From assembly GCF_001742165.1 (NCBI RefSeq), contig NZ_CP016442.1, forward strand, positions 1,674,001 through 1,738,000: 64,000 nt of DNA, read 5' to 3'. Under the pieces are notes generated by a model. The model was not told where the DNA came from. It made no database searches and saw only the letters and a program-made list of their open reading frames with translations. The stretch comes from Burkholderia stabilis (lineage in GTDB: Bacteria > Pseudomonadota > Gammaproteobacteria > Burkholderiales > Burkholderiaceae). Made by a program: the position numbers and the translations under genes. Position 1 is the stretch's first letter, and each line of letters begins with the position of its first letter. Below, piece after piece: positions 35,049-45,964 of the stretch.

Positions 35049-35666
35049 TTACCGCGCGCAGGACACGTCGTCGCGCGCGTGCCCCGACGCGGCCGCCTTC
35101 GCATCGGCCACCGGCATGCCCGAGCGCGCCTGCAGCAGCTCCGCGCACACGGCCACCGCGATCGCGCCCGGCGCCTTGTCGACGATGCCGGCGACGCCGA
35201 TCGGGCACACCATTTCTACGAGCCGCGCCGGATCGACGCCGCGCGCAGCGAGCCGGCGCTCGAACTTCACGCGCTTGGTGCGCGAGCCGATCATCCCGAA
35301 GTACGCATAGTCACGCCGCCGCATGATCTGCGCGGCGAGCGAGAAGTCGAGCGCGTGGTTGTGCGTCATCACGAGGAAGTACGCGCCGGGCGGCGCCGCG
35401 TCGACCACGGCTTCCGGCGTGTCGGTCGGCTCCGGCTGCACGTTCGGCGGACATTCGTCCGGGAACAGCTCGTCGCGCGTGTCGACCCACTGCACGACGC
35501 ACGGCAGCGCGCCGAGCAGCGTGACGAGCGCATGACCGACGTGCCCGGCGCCGAACAGCACGATGTGCATCGGCGGTGGCGCGCCGGCCGCGCGGTTGCG
35601 CTGGCCGGTACCCTGCGCGAACGTCGGGTTCGACGCGGCGCGAAGCGAGCGTGCGGGTCCGTTCAT
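35049..35666 (-). CDS. xdhC: Xanthine dehydrogenase accessory protein XdhC, short form
   Basis: The ATG at 35666 lies 1 bp after the xdhB stop and gives 205 residues. The Rossmann-type C-terminal domain is present (HIVLFGAGHVGHALVTLLGALPC, then YFLVMTHNHALDFSLAAQIMRR and YFGMIGSRTKRVKFERRLAARGVD). XdhC binds molybdenum cofactor, promotes its sulfuration and inserts it into xanthine dehydrogenase. The usual N-terminal XdhC/CoxI domain of about 100 residues, with its conserved GCxGG-type Cys motif, is missing and is replaced by a 45-residue Ala/Arg-rich lead. The gene is the third in the xdhABC operon. Confidence 0.85.
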   Translation of the reverse strand: MNGPARSLRAASNPTFAQGTGQRNRAAGAPPPMHIVLFGAGHVGHALVTLLGALPCVVQWVDTRDELFPDECPPNVQPEPTDTPEAVVDAAPPGAYFLVMTHNHALDFSLAAQIMRRRDYAYFGMIGSRTKRVKFERRLAARGVDPARLVEMVCPIGVAGIVDKAPGAIAVAVCAELLQARSGMPVADAKAAASGHARDDVSCAR

Positions 35667-35667
35667 G

Positions 35668-38031
35668 TCAGCCTGCCTGGCCCGCGCGAGCCGCGCGCAC
35701 TGCACTCACCGCGCGCAGGATCGACTCGCCGGTGGCCGGCGCGTCGAGCGGCGGGTTCACCTTGTAATCGCCGACCGCCGCGACCGCGTCGCGCACCGCG
35801 AAGAACACCGAGAACGGCAGCAGCAGCGGCGGTTCGCCGACGGCCTTCGAACGGTGAATGCTGTCCTCCACGTTGCGGTTCTTGAACAGCAGCACGTTGA
35901 ATTCGGGCGGCGTGTCGTTGACGGTCGGGATCTTGTACGTGGACGGCGCATGCGTCATCAGCTTGCCGCCCTTGTTCCACCACAGCTCCTCGGTCGTGAG
36001 CCAGCCCATCCCCTGGATGAACGCGCCTTCGACCTGGCCGACGTCGAGCGCCGGGTTCAGCGATGCGCCCACGTCGTGCAGCGCATCGACGCGCAGCGTG
36101 CGCATCTCGCCGGTCAGCGTGTCGATCACGACTTCCGATACGGCCGCGCCGTACGAGTAGTAGTAGAACGGCCGGCCCTGCAGCTTCGACTGATCCCAGT
36201 ACAACTTCGGCGTTGCGTAGAAACCGTCGGACCAGAGCTGCACCCGCGCGAGGTACGCCTTCGAGATCACTTCGCCGAACGGCACGCTGTTGCCGCCGAC
36301 CCACACGAAGTCGTTGCCGAACTTCACGTCGGCCGCATCGACCTTGCCGTCGCCGTACTGCTTCGCCGCGAACACCGCGAGCCGCTCGCGCAACTGGCGC
36401 GCCGCATCCTGCGCGGCCTTGCCGTTCAGGTCGGAGCCCGTCGACGCAGCCGTCGCGGACGTGTTCGCGACCTTGCTCGTGTCGGTCGCGGTCACGCGGA
36501 TCCGGCCGAAGCGGATGCCGAGCTCGTGCGCGACGACCTGCGCGACCTTCGTGTTCAGCCCCTGCCCCATCTCCGTGCCGCCGTGGTTCACGAGCACCGA
36601 GCCGTCGGTGTAGATGTGCACCAGCGCGCCGGCCTGGTTGAAGTGCGTGACGTTGAACGCGATCCCGAACTTCACCGGCGTGATTGCGATGCCCTTCTTC
36701 AGCACCGTGTTGCGCGCGTTGAATTCGCGCACGCCCGCGCGCCGCGCGCGGTAGTCGCTCGTCGTCTCGAGTTCGCCGAGCAGCTCCTGCAGCACGTTGT
36801 CCTCGACCGTCTGCCCGTACGGCGTCACGTTGCGTTCGGTCTTGCCGTACAGGTTCGCGTAGCGGACGTCGAGCGGATCGCGGTCGAGCGAGCGAGCGAC
36901 GTCGTCGAGGATGTACTCGATCGCGAAGGCGCCCTGCGGGCCGCCGAAGCCGCGGAACGCGGTGTTCGACTGCGTGTTGGTCTTGCCACAGTAGCCGGCG
37001 ATGTCGACGTCGCCCAGCCAGTACGCGTTGTCGAAGTGGCACACCGCGCGCGTCATCACCGGGCCCGACAGGTCGGCCGAGAAGCCGCAGCGCGACGTCA
37101 TGTCGAGCGCCACGCCGTCGATGCGGCCGTCGTCGTCGTAGCCGACGTCGAAGCGGTAATGGAAGTCGTGCCGCTTGCCGGTGATCATCATGTCGTCGTC
37201 GCGGTCCGGACGCAGCTTCACCGGGCACAGCAGCTTCCACGCGGCGAGCGCCGCGCAGCACGCGAACAGGCCCGACTGCGATTCCTTGCCGCCGAACCCG
37301 CCGCCCATCCGGCGGCATTCGACGAGCACGTTGTGCGACGCGACGCCGAGCACGTGCGCGACGAGGTGCTGCATTTCGCTCGGGTGCTGCGTCGAGCAGT
37401 ACACGTGCATGCCGTCGTCGTCCTTCGGCACGGCGTACGCGATCTGTCCTTCGAGATAGAACTGCTCCTGGCCGCCGAGCAGCATCTCGCCCGACTCGCG
37501 GTGCGGCGCGGCAGCGAGCCGCCCGGCCGCGTCGCCGCGCGCGAGCTTCAGCGGCGGGATCACGTAGGTTTCGGCCTGGCGCGCTTCCTGCGCGGTCAGG
37601 ATCGCGGGCAGCTCCTCGTAGTCGACCTGCGCGCGGCGCGCGGCGAGCCGCGCGGTTTCATGCGACGTCGCGACGACGATGAACATCGGCTGGCCGACGA
37701 ACTGCACGATGCCCTTCGCGAGCACCGGGTCGTCGTGGATGATCGGGCCGCAATCGTTGACGCCCGGGATGTCGTCGGCCGTGAACACGGCGACCACGCC
37801 CGGCGTCGCGCGCACCGCGTCGAAGTTCATCGACACGATCTTCGCGTGCGGCTTCGCCGACAATCCGAGCGCCGCGTGCAGCGTGCCGGCGACGACCGGG
37901 ATGTCGTCGGTGTAGGTGGCGCGCCCGCTCACGTGCAGGTGGGCGGATTCATGCGCGCGCGATACGTGCACCTCCGCAGCGTCGGCTTGCGGGTCGAGGG
38001 TGCTCAGGAACGGCTCTGCTTGCTGGTTCAT
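35668..38031 (-). CDS. xdhB: Xanthine dehydrogenase, molybdopterin-binding large subunit
   Basis: The 787-residue protein contains the aldehyde oxidase/xanthine dehydrogenase a/b hammerhead region (HVSGRATYTDDIPVVAGTLHAALGLS) and the molybdopterin-binding domains (GGGFGGKESQ, FRGFGGPQGAFAIEYI, GGTEMGQGLNTKVAQV). The late Glu-bearing GEPPLLLPFSVFFAVRDAV segment matches the active-site end. With XdhA it oxidises hypoxanthine and xanthine to urate in purine breakdown. It starts 18 bp after xdhA. Confidence 0.96.
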   Translation of the reverse strand: MNQQAEPFLSTLDPQADAAEVHVSRAHESAHLHVSGRATYTDDIPVVAGTLHAALGLSAKPHAKIVSMNFDAVRATPGVVAVFTADDIPGVNDCGPIIHDDPVLAKGIVQFVGQPMFIVVATSHETARLAARRAQVDYEELPAILTAQEARQAETYVIPPLKLARGDAAGRLAAAPHRESGEMLLGGQEQFYLEGQIAYAVPKDDDGMHVYCSTQHPSEMQHLVAHVLGVASHNVLVECRRMGGGFGGKESQSGLFACCAALAAWKLLCPVKLRPDRDDDMMITGKRHDFHYRFDVGYDDDGRIDGVALDMTSRCGFSADLSGPVMTRAVCHFDNAYWLGDVDIAGYCGKTNTQSNTAFRGFGGPQGAFAIEYILDDVARSLDRDPLDVRYANLYGKTERNVTPYGQTVEDNVLQELLGELETTSDYRARRAGVREFNARNTVLKKGIAITPVKFGIAFNVTHFNQAGALVHIYTDGSVLVNHGGTEMGQGLNTKVAQVVAHELGIRFGRIRVTATDTSKVANTSATAASTGSDLNGKAAQDAARQLRERLAVFAAKQYGDGKVDAADVKFGNDFVWVGGNSVPFGEVISKAYLARVQLWSDGFYATPKLYWDQSKLQGRPFYYYSYGAAVSEVVIDTLTGEMRTLRVDALHDVGASLNPALDVGQVEGAFIQGMGWLTTEELWWNKGGKLMTHAPSTYKIPTVNDTPPEFNVLLFKNRNVEDSIHRSKAVGEPPLLLPFSVFFAVRDAVAAVGDYKVNPPLDAPATGESILRAVSAVRAARAGQAG

Positions 38032-38049
38032 GTTCGGTGTTCTCCGTCT

Positions 38050-39600
<1,551 letters not shown>

Positions 39601-39948
39601 GTCTCTATGATTCTTCAAATGGGGGCAAGGCGGCCTGCGCGGAGCGCTCGACCGACGTTTTTCTGACAGTTTGCACGCTATCACCATCAAATTCCGCAAC
39701 CCATAGCCCATCACGCATGGGGCCCATATAACTGCCGCGATATGAGCGCCGGGGCCGCCCGGCGCCCTTTCCGGACGGCGCTCCGCGGGCCGTTCCGGCG
39801 TGCCCGCGCCGATCGTTCAAGTCCGAAAACGGGTCGGAATTAACTAAATGGTACCTGCGTGAAAACCGGTTCCATGGGAAAATCCCGATTCCGTTTTTCG
39901 CCGCCGTCCGTTCCGTATCGTTCCGTTACGCTCATTCGTTCCGACCCC
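39601..39948. other. Divergent promoter region between xdhA and an MFS gene
   Basis: The interval has no recognisable coding sequence. It contains an AT-richer stretch at 39838-39860 and should hold both promoters. I could not pick an operator with confidence. Confidence 0.45.
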
Positions 39949-41163
39949 ATGTCAACCGACTCCGTCACACCGCCGCGCAGCGGGTTCGCGGTCACGCTGC
40001 AAATCGTGTCCGTCGTCTGCTTCACGTTCATCTGCTACCTGACCATCGGCCTGCCGCTCGCGGTGCTGCCGGGTTTCGTCCATGACGACCTCGGTTTTTC
40101 CGCGATCGTCGCGGGCGGTGCGATCAGCGTCCAGTATTTCGCGACGCTCGCGTCGCGGCCGCTCGCCGGGCGCTTCGCCGATACGCTCGGCCCGAAGCAG
40201 ACGGTGCTGCGCGGGCTGGTTGGCTGCGGCGTGTCGGGCGTGCTGCTGCTCGTCGCGCTGCTGCTCGCGCACTGGCCGGTCGCGAGCCTCGTGCTGCTGG
40301 TCGCGAGCCGGCTCGTGCTGGGCGTCGGCGAAAGCCTGTGCGGCACCGGCGCGATCCTGTGGGGCATCGGACGGGTCGGCGTCGCGCACAACGCGAAGGT
40401 GATCTCGTGGAACGGCATTGCGACGTACGGCGCGCTCGCGCTCGGCGCGCCGGTGGGCGTCGCGATCGCGCATACGCTGAACCCGGCGCTGATCGGCGTG
40501 ATCGTGATCGCGCTCGCCGCGATCGGCTTCTACCTCGCACGCCTGATCGACGCCGTGCCGCTCGTGCACGGCGAACGGATGTCGTACGCGAGCGTGTTCA
40601 CGCGCGTGCTGCCGCACGGCCTCGGCCTCGCACTCGGCTCGGCCGGCTTCGGCTCGATCGCGACCTTCGTCACGCTGTACTACGCGGCGCGCCACTGGCC
40701 AAACGCCGCGCTGTCGCTGACCGTGTTCGGCACGCTGTTCATCGGCGCGCGCCTGCTGTTCGCGAACACGATCAAGACCTATGGCGGCTTCCGCGTCGCG
40801 ATCGTGTCGTTCGCGTTCGAATGTTCGGGCCTCGTGCTGCTGTGGCTCGCGCCCGTGCCGCACGTCGCGCTCGTCGGCGCCGCGCTGACGGGCTTCGGCT
40901 TCGCGCTGATCTTCCCGGCGCTCGGCGTCGAGGCCGTCGCGCTCGTGCCGGCTGCCAGCCGCGGCGCGGCATTGTCCGCGTACTCGGTGTTCCTCGATCT
41001 GTCGCTCGGCATCACGGGCCCGCTCGCCGGCTATATCGCGGGCGCGTTCGGCTATCCGCAGGTGTTCCTGTTCGCGGCGGCCGCTGCTGCTGCGGGCGTC
41101 GCGCTGTCGATGGTGCTGTACCAGCGGCAGGCGCGTGTCGCCGGGAGCGGCGCGGCTGCCTGA
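39949..41163 (+). CDS. MFS transporter, YhhS-like family
   Basis: The 404-residue membrane protein is started at [16 protein letters not shown] (ATG 39949), directly ahead of the first helix; the ATG at 39859 would add 30 residues without helix or match. The motif between helices 2 and 3 reads [20 protein letters not shown], the MFS loop, and [25 protein letters not shown] follows, as in YhhS-type proteins. About twelve helices are present. Substrate is unknown; the divergent xdh operon makes a purine-related or other product possible but unproven. Confidence 0.88.
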   Translation: MSTDSVTPPRSGFAVTLQIVSVVCFTFICYLTIGLPLAVLPGFVHDDLGFSAIVAGGAISVQYFATLASRPLAGRFADTLGPKQTVLRGLVGCGVSGVLLLVALLLAHWPVASLVLLVASRLVLGVGESLCGTGAILWGIGRVGVAHNAKVISWNGIATYGALALGAPVGVAIAHTLNPALIGVIVIALAAIGFYLARLIDAVPLVHGERMSYASVFTRVLPHGLGLALGSAGFGSIATFVTLYYAARHWPNAALSLTVFGTLFIGARLLFANTIKTYGGFRVAIVSFAFECSGLVLLWLAPVPHVALVGAALTGFGFALIFPALGVEAVALVPAASRGAALSAYSVFLDLSLGITGPLAGYIAGAFGYPQVFLFAAAAAAAGVALSMVLYQRQARVAGSGAAA

Positions 41164-41207
41164 CCTCGCCGTCCGGCAGGCGATGGCAGAGGCCACCGCC
41201 CCAAAAG

Positions 41208-41218
41208 AAAACGCCCGC
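41208..41218. terminator. Left arm of a terminator split by the IS element (right arm 42697-42707)
   Basis: AAAACGCCCGC at 41208-41218 pairs exactly with GCGGGCGTTTT at 42697-42707. With the IS and one copy of the TCG duplication removed, they form an 11-bp stem with a 5-base loop (ATCGC), A run and T run, that is a bidirectional Rho-independent terminator between the MFS and EamA genes. The IS lies in its loop. Confidence 0.85.
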
Positions 41219-41258
41219 ATCGTGAACTGACCCCACAAAGTTGGACAGTTTAAGAAGG

Positions 41259-42095
41259 CTAGGCGCCCAAGGGCTGAGTTCTGTATTGAACGGGACTCAG
41301 CCCTTTTAGTTTGAGCTTGATGCGATCGTGGTTGTAGTAATGGATGTAGCGATCCAACGCATCGCGTAACTGTTCGACGCTAGCAAAGCGTTGCAGCCTG
41401 TAGCACTCTGACTTGAGCGTACCGAAGAAGCTCTCCATCGCGGCGTTGTCCAAGCAGTTGCCTTTGCGTGACATGCTCTGCGTCAACGCGTGCTGGCCAA
41501 GCAGCCGACGATACGCTGGCATCTGATACTGCCAGCCCTGATCCGAATGCAGCAGCGGTCGATCCTTGCGTCCAAGCTTGGTCAGCGCCTTCTTCAGCAT
41601 ACGGCTGACCATCTCGAAGCTTGGCCGTCGATCCATCTGATAGGCGACGATCTCCCCGTTGTACAGATCCATCACTGGCGACAGGTACAGCTTCTGGCCA
41701 CCGACGTTGAACTCAGTCACGTCGGTTACCCATTTCTGATTCGGGCGCTCGACATCGAACTTGCGCTGCAGCAGATTAGGCGCGACACGACCAACTTCGC
41801 CTCGCCAGGAGCGGTATTTCTTTGGGCGCACCAAGGACTTCAGTCGCAATTGTCCCATCAGTCGTTGCACGGTCTTATGGTTGATCGCGTGTCCTGCCTG
41901 CCGGATTGTGGCGGTGATTCGCCGATAGCCGTAACGACCTTGGTGATGCTCGTACACGGTCCGGATCCTGGCTTTGAGATCGGCATGTCGATCACCGGCA
42001 TCCAGCACCTTCAACTGATAGTAGAACGTGCTGCGCGCCAGATCTGCTGCTTTCAGAAGGGCTGCTATCGGATGGCATTGCCTGAGCTCGCGCAC
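41259..42095 (-). CDS. IS150-group transposase OrfB (DDE integrase domain)
   Basis: The 278-residue frame holds the HTH_21 segment (HHQGRYGYRRITATIRQAG) and the rve integrase core with the DDE acids: Asp in WVTDVTEF, Asp in LLHSDQGWQYQ and Glu in DNAAMESFFGTLKSE. It catalyses cutting and joining of the element ends. It begins at a GTG whose G overlaps the TAG of orfA; it is mainly made as an OrfAB fusion by -1 frameshifting at a G-AAA-AAG run (42110-42104). It appears intact. Confidence 0.95.
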   Translation of the reverse strand: MRELRQCHPIAALLKAADLARSTFYYQLKVLDAGDRHADLKARIRTVYEHHQGRYGYRRITATIRQAGHAINHKTVQRLMGQLRLKSLVRPKKYRSWRGEVGRVAPNLLQRKFDVERPNQKWVTDVTEFNVGGQKLYLSPVMDLYNGEIVAYQMDRRPSFEMVSRMLKKALTKLGRKDRPLLHSDQGWQYQMPAYRRLLGQHALTQSMSRKGNCLDNAAMESFFGTLKSECYRLQRFASVEQLRDALDRYIHYYNHDRIKLKLKGLSPVQYRTQPLGA

Positions 42096-42640
42096 TATTT
42101 GCGCTTTTTCTTTGGCGCTGCTTGCTCCTTTGATCGCAGCAGCGCATCGAGCTTTTTTAGGTACGCCACCTCCGCACGCAGATATTCGTTCTCTTTGAGC
42201 AGGTCGTCGCGTGAGAGCGTGTCCGGCGTGCGTGCCTCATCGGGCTGCAGCGGGAACTCCGGTTTCATGTCTGGTTCAGGCTTCATGCTGGGCGGGCGTC
42301 CTCGTCGGCGAGGCTTCAGAGCATCTATACCGCCGTCATGATACAAGCGCACCCAAGTTGCCACGGTTCGGTCACCACGAATGTTGAATAGTGTCGCGAC
42401 CTCGCGATACGAAAGCTCATCGCGCCACATACGCTGTAAAACCGAAAGCTTGAACTGCTCATCATAGTGGCTGTATTTCTTACTCAGTCCGGCAACGCCG
42501 TGCTCACGATACCGGGCGACCCACCGGTGCACTAGCGTATAGCTCAGGCCGTATCGCTTGCCCAACGCCTTCACTCCAGCGTTGCCGGCAAGGTACTCGT
42601 CTACGATTTGCCGCTTGAACTGCTCGTTGTACTTCGTCAT
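42095..42640 (-). CDS. IS150-group transposase OrfA (helix-turn-helix subunit)
   Basis: From ATG 42640 the product is 181 residues with two helix-turn-helix segments (GVKALGKRYGLSYTLVHRWVARY and SYREVATLFNIRGDRTVATWVRLYHDGG) and a leucine-rich region near the end (LLKENEYLRAEVAYLKKLDALL) for dimer formation. It binds the element ends and contributes the N-terminal part of the OrfAB transposase. The G-AAA-AAG run just before its TAG is the likely slip site. Confidence 0.93.
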   Translation of the reverse strand: MTKYNEQFKRQIVDEYLAGNAGVKALGKRYGLSYTLVHRWVARYREHGVAGLSKKYSHYDEQFKLSVLQRMWRDELSYREVATLFNIRGDRTVATWVRLYHDGGIDALKPRRRGRPPSMKPEPDMKPEFPLQPDEARTPDTLSRDDLLKENEYLRAEVAYLKKLDALLRSKEQAAPKKKRK

Positions 42641-42748
42641 GAAAAAACACCCCAAAGGTTGGATCGATGTCCAACTTTTGGGGTGCAGTTCATCGCGCGG
42701 GCGTTTTTTTATCCAGTGGCCGTTACGACGGCCGCGCCGGTCAGCCGG

Positions 42749-43639
42749 TCAGGCGGTGCGGAGAAACAGCCGGCGCGTCAGGTCGAACGCGACGAGATTG
42801 CCGGCCACCACGAGCAGCAGCCCGATCACCGCGAGCAGTGACCACTGGTAGCCCTCGAACACCGTCGACACGGCCAGCGCGACGATCGGGAACAGCACCG
42901 TGCAGTATGCGGCGCGCTCCGGCCCGATGCGGCCGACGAGGGTCAGGTACGCGGTGAAGCCGATCACGGAGCCCGGTATGGCCAGGTAGACGAGCGCACC
43001 GAGATAGCGCGGATTCGGGTCGATCGTGAACGGCAGCCCGGCCACCGCGCTGCCGACGGTCAGGATCGCCGCGCCGATCAGCATCGCCCAGCCGTTGGTC
43101 GCGAGCGGATGCAGCCCCATCGACTGCATCCGGCTCGACAGCAGGTTGCCGGCCGAGAAGCACATCGTGCCTGCGAACGCGATCGCGAGGCCCGTCCAGG
43201 TCGCGTGGTCGTCGAGATGGCCGGCCATCTGCTGCCAGAACAGGCATGCGATGCCGGTCAGGCCGAGCAGCGCGCCGGCGATCGCCGTCGGCCGCAGCGG
43301 GCGGCCCATGAACAGCCGGCCGTTGATCGAGTTCAGCAGCGGTGCGGTCGAGAAGATCACCGCGACGAGACCGCTCGGCACGACCTGCTCCGCGTAGTAG
43401 AAGCACAGGAAGTTCAGGCAGAACAGCGCGAAGCCCTGCGCGACGAGGAAGCGCCACGCTTCGCGCGGCGGGCGGATCGGCCGGCGCATCACGCGCAGCA
43501 GCGCGAACAGCACGGCGGCCGCGAGCCAGAAGCGCCACGCGATCGATACGGGCGGCGGCACGGCGCCGAGCTGCCACTTGATCGCGATCCAGGTGGTCCC
43601 CCAGATCAATACGGTGACGAAATAAAGCGACAGGTTCAT
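42749..43639 (-). CDS. EamA/DMT-family transporter
   Basis: The 296-residue protein has two tandem EamA repeats of five helices each (WGTTWIAIKWQLGAVPPPVSIAWRFWLAA at the start, and AGTMCFSAGNLLSSRMQSMGL..NGWAMLIGAAIL at about residue 155). Members export metabolites or amino acids in the RhaT/YdcZ/RarD group; substrate is not evident. It is divergent from an AraC-type gene with 135 bp between, so that regulator may control it. Its downstream terminator is split by the IS. Confidence 0.9.
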   Translation of the reverse strand: MNLSLYFVTVLIWGTTWIAIKWQLGAVPPPVSIAWRFWLAAAVLFALLRVMRRPIRPPREAWRFLVAQGFALFCLNFLCFYYAEQVVPSGLVAVIFSTAPLLNSINGRLFMGRPLRPTAIAGALLGLTGIACLFWQQMAGHLDDHATWTGLAIAFAGTMCFSAGNLLSSRMQSMGLHPLATNGWAMLIGAAILTVGSAVAGLPFTIDPNPRYLGALVYLAIPGSVIGFTAYLTLVGRIGPERAAYCTVLFPIVALAVSTVFEGYQWSLLAVIGLLLVVAGNLVAFDLTRRLFLRTA

Positions 43640-43774
43640 GGCGGCAACGTCCGGAAATCGGGTGAAACGGAACTCCGACTATGCCGCCGCGCGATGCGTG
43701 CCGATTGTCCGGAATTGCGGTCTTTTTCGGGACGCCGCACGCGGTGCCGCGCCCGCGCTTATACTCGCCGCATC

Positions 43775-44710
43775 ATGAGTCTCTCCCTCTCCGCTCCGCC
43801 CGTCGACCGCGCCACCGCCCTGGCCGAAGGCGATTTGCCGTTCGGCCTGCAATCGGTGTGCCGCACGCTCGCCGACGCGAACGCGACGCTCGAGCGCTTC
43901 GCGTGGCTCGGCGATCATCTCGCGATCGCCGAATGGACGCGGATCACCGACGAAAGCGAGACGATCTACGAGCAGCCCGGCCACCACACGCTGTCGTGCT
44001 ACCTCGACGGCGGCTACCGGACCGAGCGGGAACGCGTGCCGCGCTACGGCGCGCCGAGCCTGCTGTGCGCGCTGCCGGGCGACCATGAATCGCGCTGGTG
44101 GGTGCGCGGCGAGATGCACTTCATCCACCTGTATTTCCTGCCCGAACACTTCACGCAGCGTGCGATCCGCGAACTCGACCGCGAGCCGCGCGAGCTGAAG
44201 CTGGCCGACCGCACCTATTTCGAGGATGCGCGCGTCGCGGCGCTGCTGCGCTCGCTCGCGCTGGACGGCTGGGACGACGCCGACGAGCGGTTGCGCGTGA
44301 ACGAAACCGCGCACGAGGTGCTGAGCCTGCTGCTGCGCGGGCAGAGCACGACGCGCACCGACGCGTCGTTTCGCGGCGGGCTCGCGCCGGCCGTGCGCCG
44401 CCGCGTGCGCGATTACATCGACACGTACCTGACGCAACCGCTGACGCTCGGCGAACTCGCCGACGTCGCCGCACTGTCCGAATACCACTTCTCGCGGATG
44501 TTCCGGCTGTCGTTCGGCCGCGCGCCGCACGCGTGGGTCGCCGAGCAACGGCTCGCGCGGGCGCGCGAGCTGCTGCGCACGACGTCGCTGCCGCTCGCGC
44601 AGATCGCGGCCGACTGCGGCTACGCGAACGCCGGCCACTTCAGCCATCGCTTTCGCGACGCGCACGGCACGACGCCGAATACCTACCGGCGCGCGATGCA
44701 GGGCCGCTGA
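43775..44710 (+). CDS. AraC-family transcriptional regulator
   Basis: The 311-residue protein has an N-terminal cupin-like sensing domain and a C-terminal pair of helix-turn-helix motifs: LTLGELADVAALSEYHFSRMFRLSFGRAPHAWV, then LPLAQIAADCGYANAGHFSHRFRDAHGTTPNTYR. The start at 43775 (MSLSLSAPPVD) follows the TATACT-like region. It lies next to and divergent from the EamA transporter gene, a common regulator-exporter arrangement. The effector is unknown. Confidence 0.92.
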   Translation: MSLSLSAPPVDRATALAEGDLPFGLQSVCRTLADANATLERFAWLGDHLAIAEWTRITDESETIYEQPGHHTLSCYLDGGYRTERERVPRYGAPSLLCALPGDHESRWWVRGEMHFIHLYFLPEHFTQRAIRELDREPRELKLADRTYFEDARVAALLRSLALDGWDDADERLRVNETAHEVLSLLLRGQSTTRTDASFRGGLAPAVRRRVRDYIDTYLTQPLTLGELADVAALSEYHFSRMFRLSFGRAPHAWVAEQRLARARELLRTTSLPLAQIAADCGYANAGHFSHRFRDAHGTTPNTYRRAMQGR

Positions 44711-44752
44711 GCGCGGCATGACCGGCCGGCCCGCGGCCGGCCGCTGCGTGGC

Positions 44753-45964
44753 TTACGCGCCGCGCCGCGACAGTTCCTGTTCGAGCGCCGCGACGCCGGC
44801 AGGCAGATCCACCGGCACCTTCAGATCGACCATCGTGCGGCCGAACGCATGCAGCGTGCGGAACAGGTTGTGTTCGCGGCACTGCTCGCCCATCTGCCCG
44901 ATCCGCACGATCGGCAACCCGAACGAGCCGGAGATCTCGACCTGGTACTGCTTCGAGATATGGCCGCAGACCATCCCGGGCGTCAGCCCTTCCGGCGTCT
45001 CGATCCCGACCACCGAATTGAGCCGGCAATCTTTCGGCGCATAGAGCTTGAGCCCCATCGACTCGACACCCGCCTGCAGCGCGAGCGAGCAGCGCAGGTG
45101 GCGTGCGAAGCGGCTTTCGAGCGTCTCCGCGCAGACGAGCCGCAGCGCCTCGTGCAGCGCGAGCACGCCCGACACCGGCGCCGTGTAGTGATAGCCCGCG
45201 TTGTGCCAGAAGTTCTCCGCGAGCGCCATGTCGAGGCACCAGTGCGCGTTCGGCTCCGGGCGATGCTTCATGCGCTCCCACGCGGCGTCGGAGAACGCGA
45301 TCAGCGATACGCCCGGGATCGACGACAGCCCCTTCTGGCCGCCGGTGATCACCGCGTCGATGCCCCACGCGTCCATTTCGAGCGGCATCGTCGACAGCGT
45401 GCACACCGCGTCGACGACGACCAGCGCGCCGGCCGCCTTCGCGAGCGCCGCGATGTCGCGCAGGTCGCGGTTCCACACGGTGTTCGACGTCTCGCCCTGC
45501 ACGATCGTGACGATGTCGGGCCGCTCGCGCGCGATCGCATCCGCGATCTCGTCGAGGCTCGCGACCGCGCGATCGGCCACTTCGAGCGTCGCGACGTCGG
45601 CGCCGACGCGCGTGGCCATCTCGGCCATCCGCGCGCTGAAGAAGCCGTTGCGGATCGACAGCACGCGCGTGCCGCGCCACGCGAGGTTCGAGATCGCCAT
45701 TTCCATCGCGGCCGAACCGGGGCCCGCGACGCCGAGCACCCACTTCGTGCGGGTCTGGAATACGTAGCGCGCCATCTCCTTCACCTGCTCGATGATCTTC
45801 GCCATCGTCGCGCCGAGGTGGTTGATCACGATCGTGTTCGCCTTCGCGACGGCGGCCGGGATCGGGACCGGGCCGGCCCCCATCATCAGCAGCGGTTCTT
45901 CGGGCAGGATCGCGTCGAGCGGCACGACGACGGGACAGGGAATCGGCGAGTAATCGATGGACAT
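44753..45964 (-). CDS. Class V aminotransferase (alanine/serine-glyoxylate type)
   Basis: The 403-residue protein starting at ATG 45964 has the fold-type I class V pattern: MMGAGPVPIPAAVAKANT, GPGSAAMEMAISNL, and the PLP lysine in VITGGQKGLSSIPGVSLIAF near residue 200. It resembles alanine-glyoxylate and serine-pyruvate aminotransferases, which move an amino group to glyoxylate or pyruvate. No ribosome-binding sequence is clear; a longer in-frame start at 46216 is possible but adds unrelated residues. The LysR gene 752 bp away is divergent and probably regulates it. Confidence 0.85.
   Translation of the reverse strand: MSIDYSPIPCPVVVPLDAILPEEPLLMMGAGPVPIPAAVAKANTIVINHLGATMAKIIEQVKEMARYVFQTRTKWVLGVAGPGSAAMEMAISNLAWRGTRVLSIRNGFFSARMAEMATRVGADVATLEVADRAVASLDEIADAIARERPDIVTIVQGETSNTVWNRDLRDIAALAKAAGALVVVDAVCTLSTMPLEMDAWGIDAVITGGQKGLSSIPGVSLIAFSDAAWERMKHRPEPNAHWCLDMALAENFWHNAGYHYTAPVSGVLALHEALRLVCAETLESRFARHLRCSLALQAGVESMGLKLYAPKDCRLNSVVGIETPEGLTPGMVCGHISKQYQVEISGSFGLPIVRIGQMGEQCREHNLFRTLHAFGRTMVDLKVPVDLPAGVAALEQELSRRGA

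Larger units (their letters stand above)
41223..42692 (-). mobile_element. IS3-family (IS150-group) insertion sequence
   Basis: The 1470-bp element has 25-bp terminal inverted repeats (41223-41247 and 42668-42692) that agree at 21 positions, begin TGAACTG and end with CA, as in the IS3 family. It is bordered by a 3-bp direct repeat TCG (41220-41222 and 42693-42695). It carries orfA and orfB in overlapping -1 frames on the minus strand. Its base composition is lower in GC than the flanks, which fits recent arrival. Both frames look intact, so it may be active. Confidence 0.95.
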
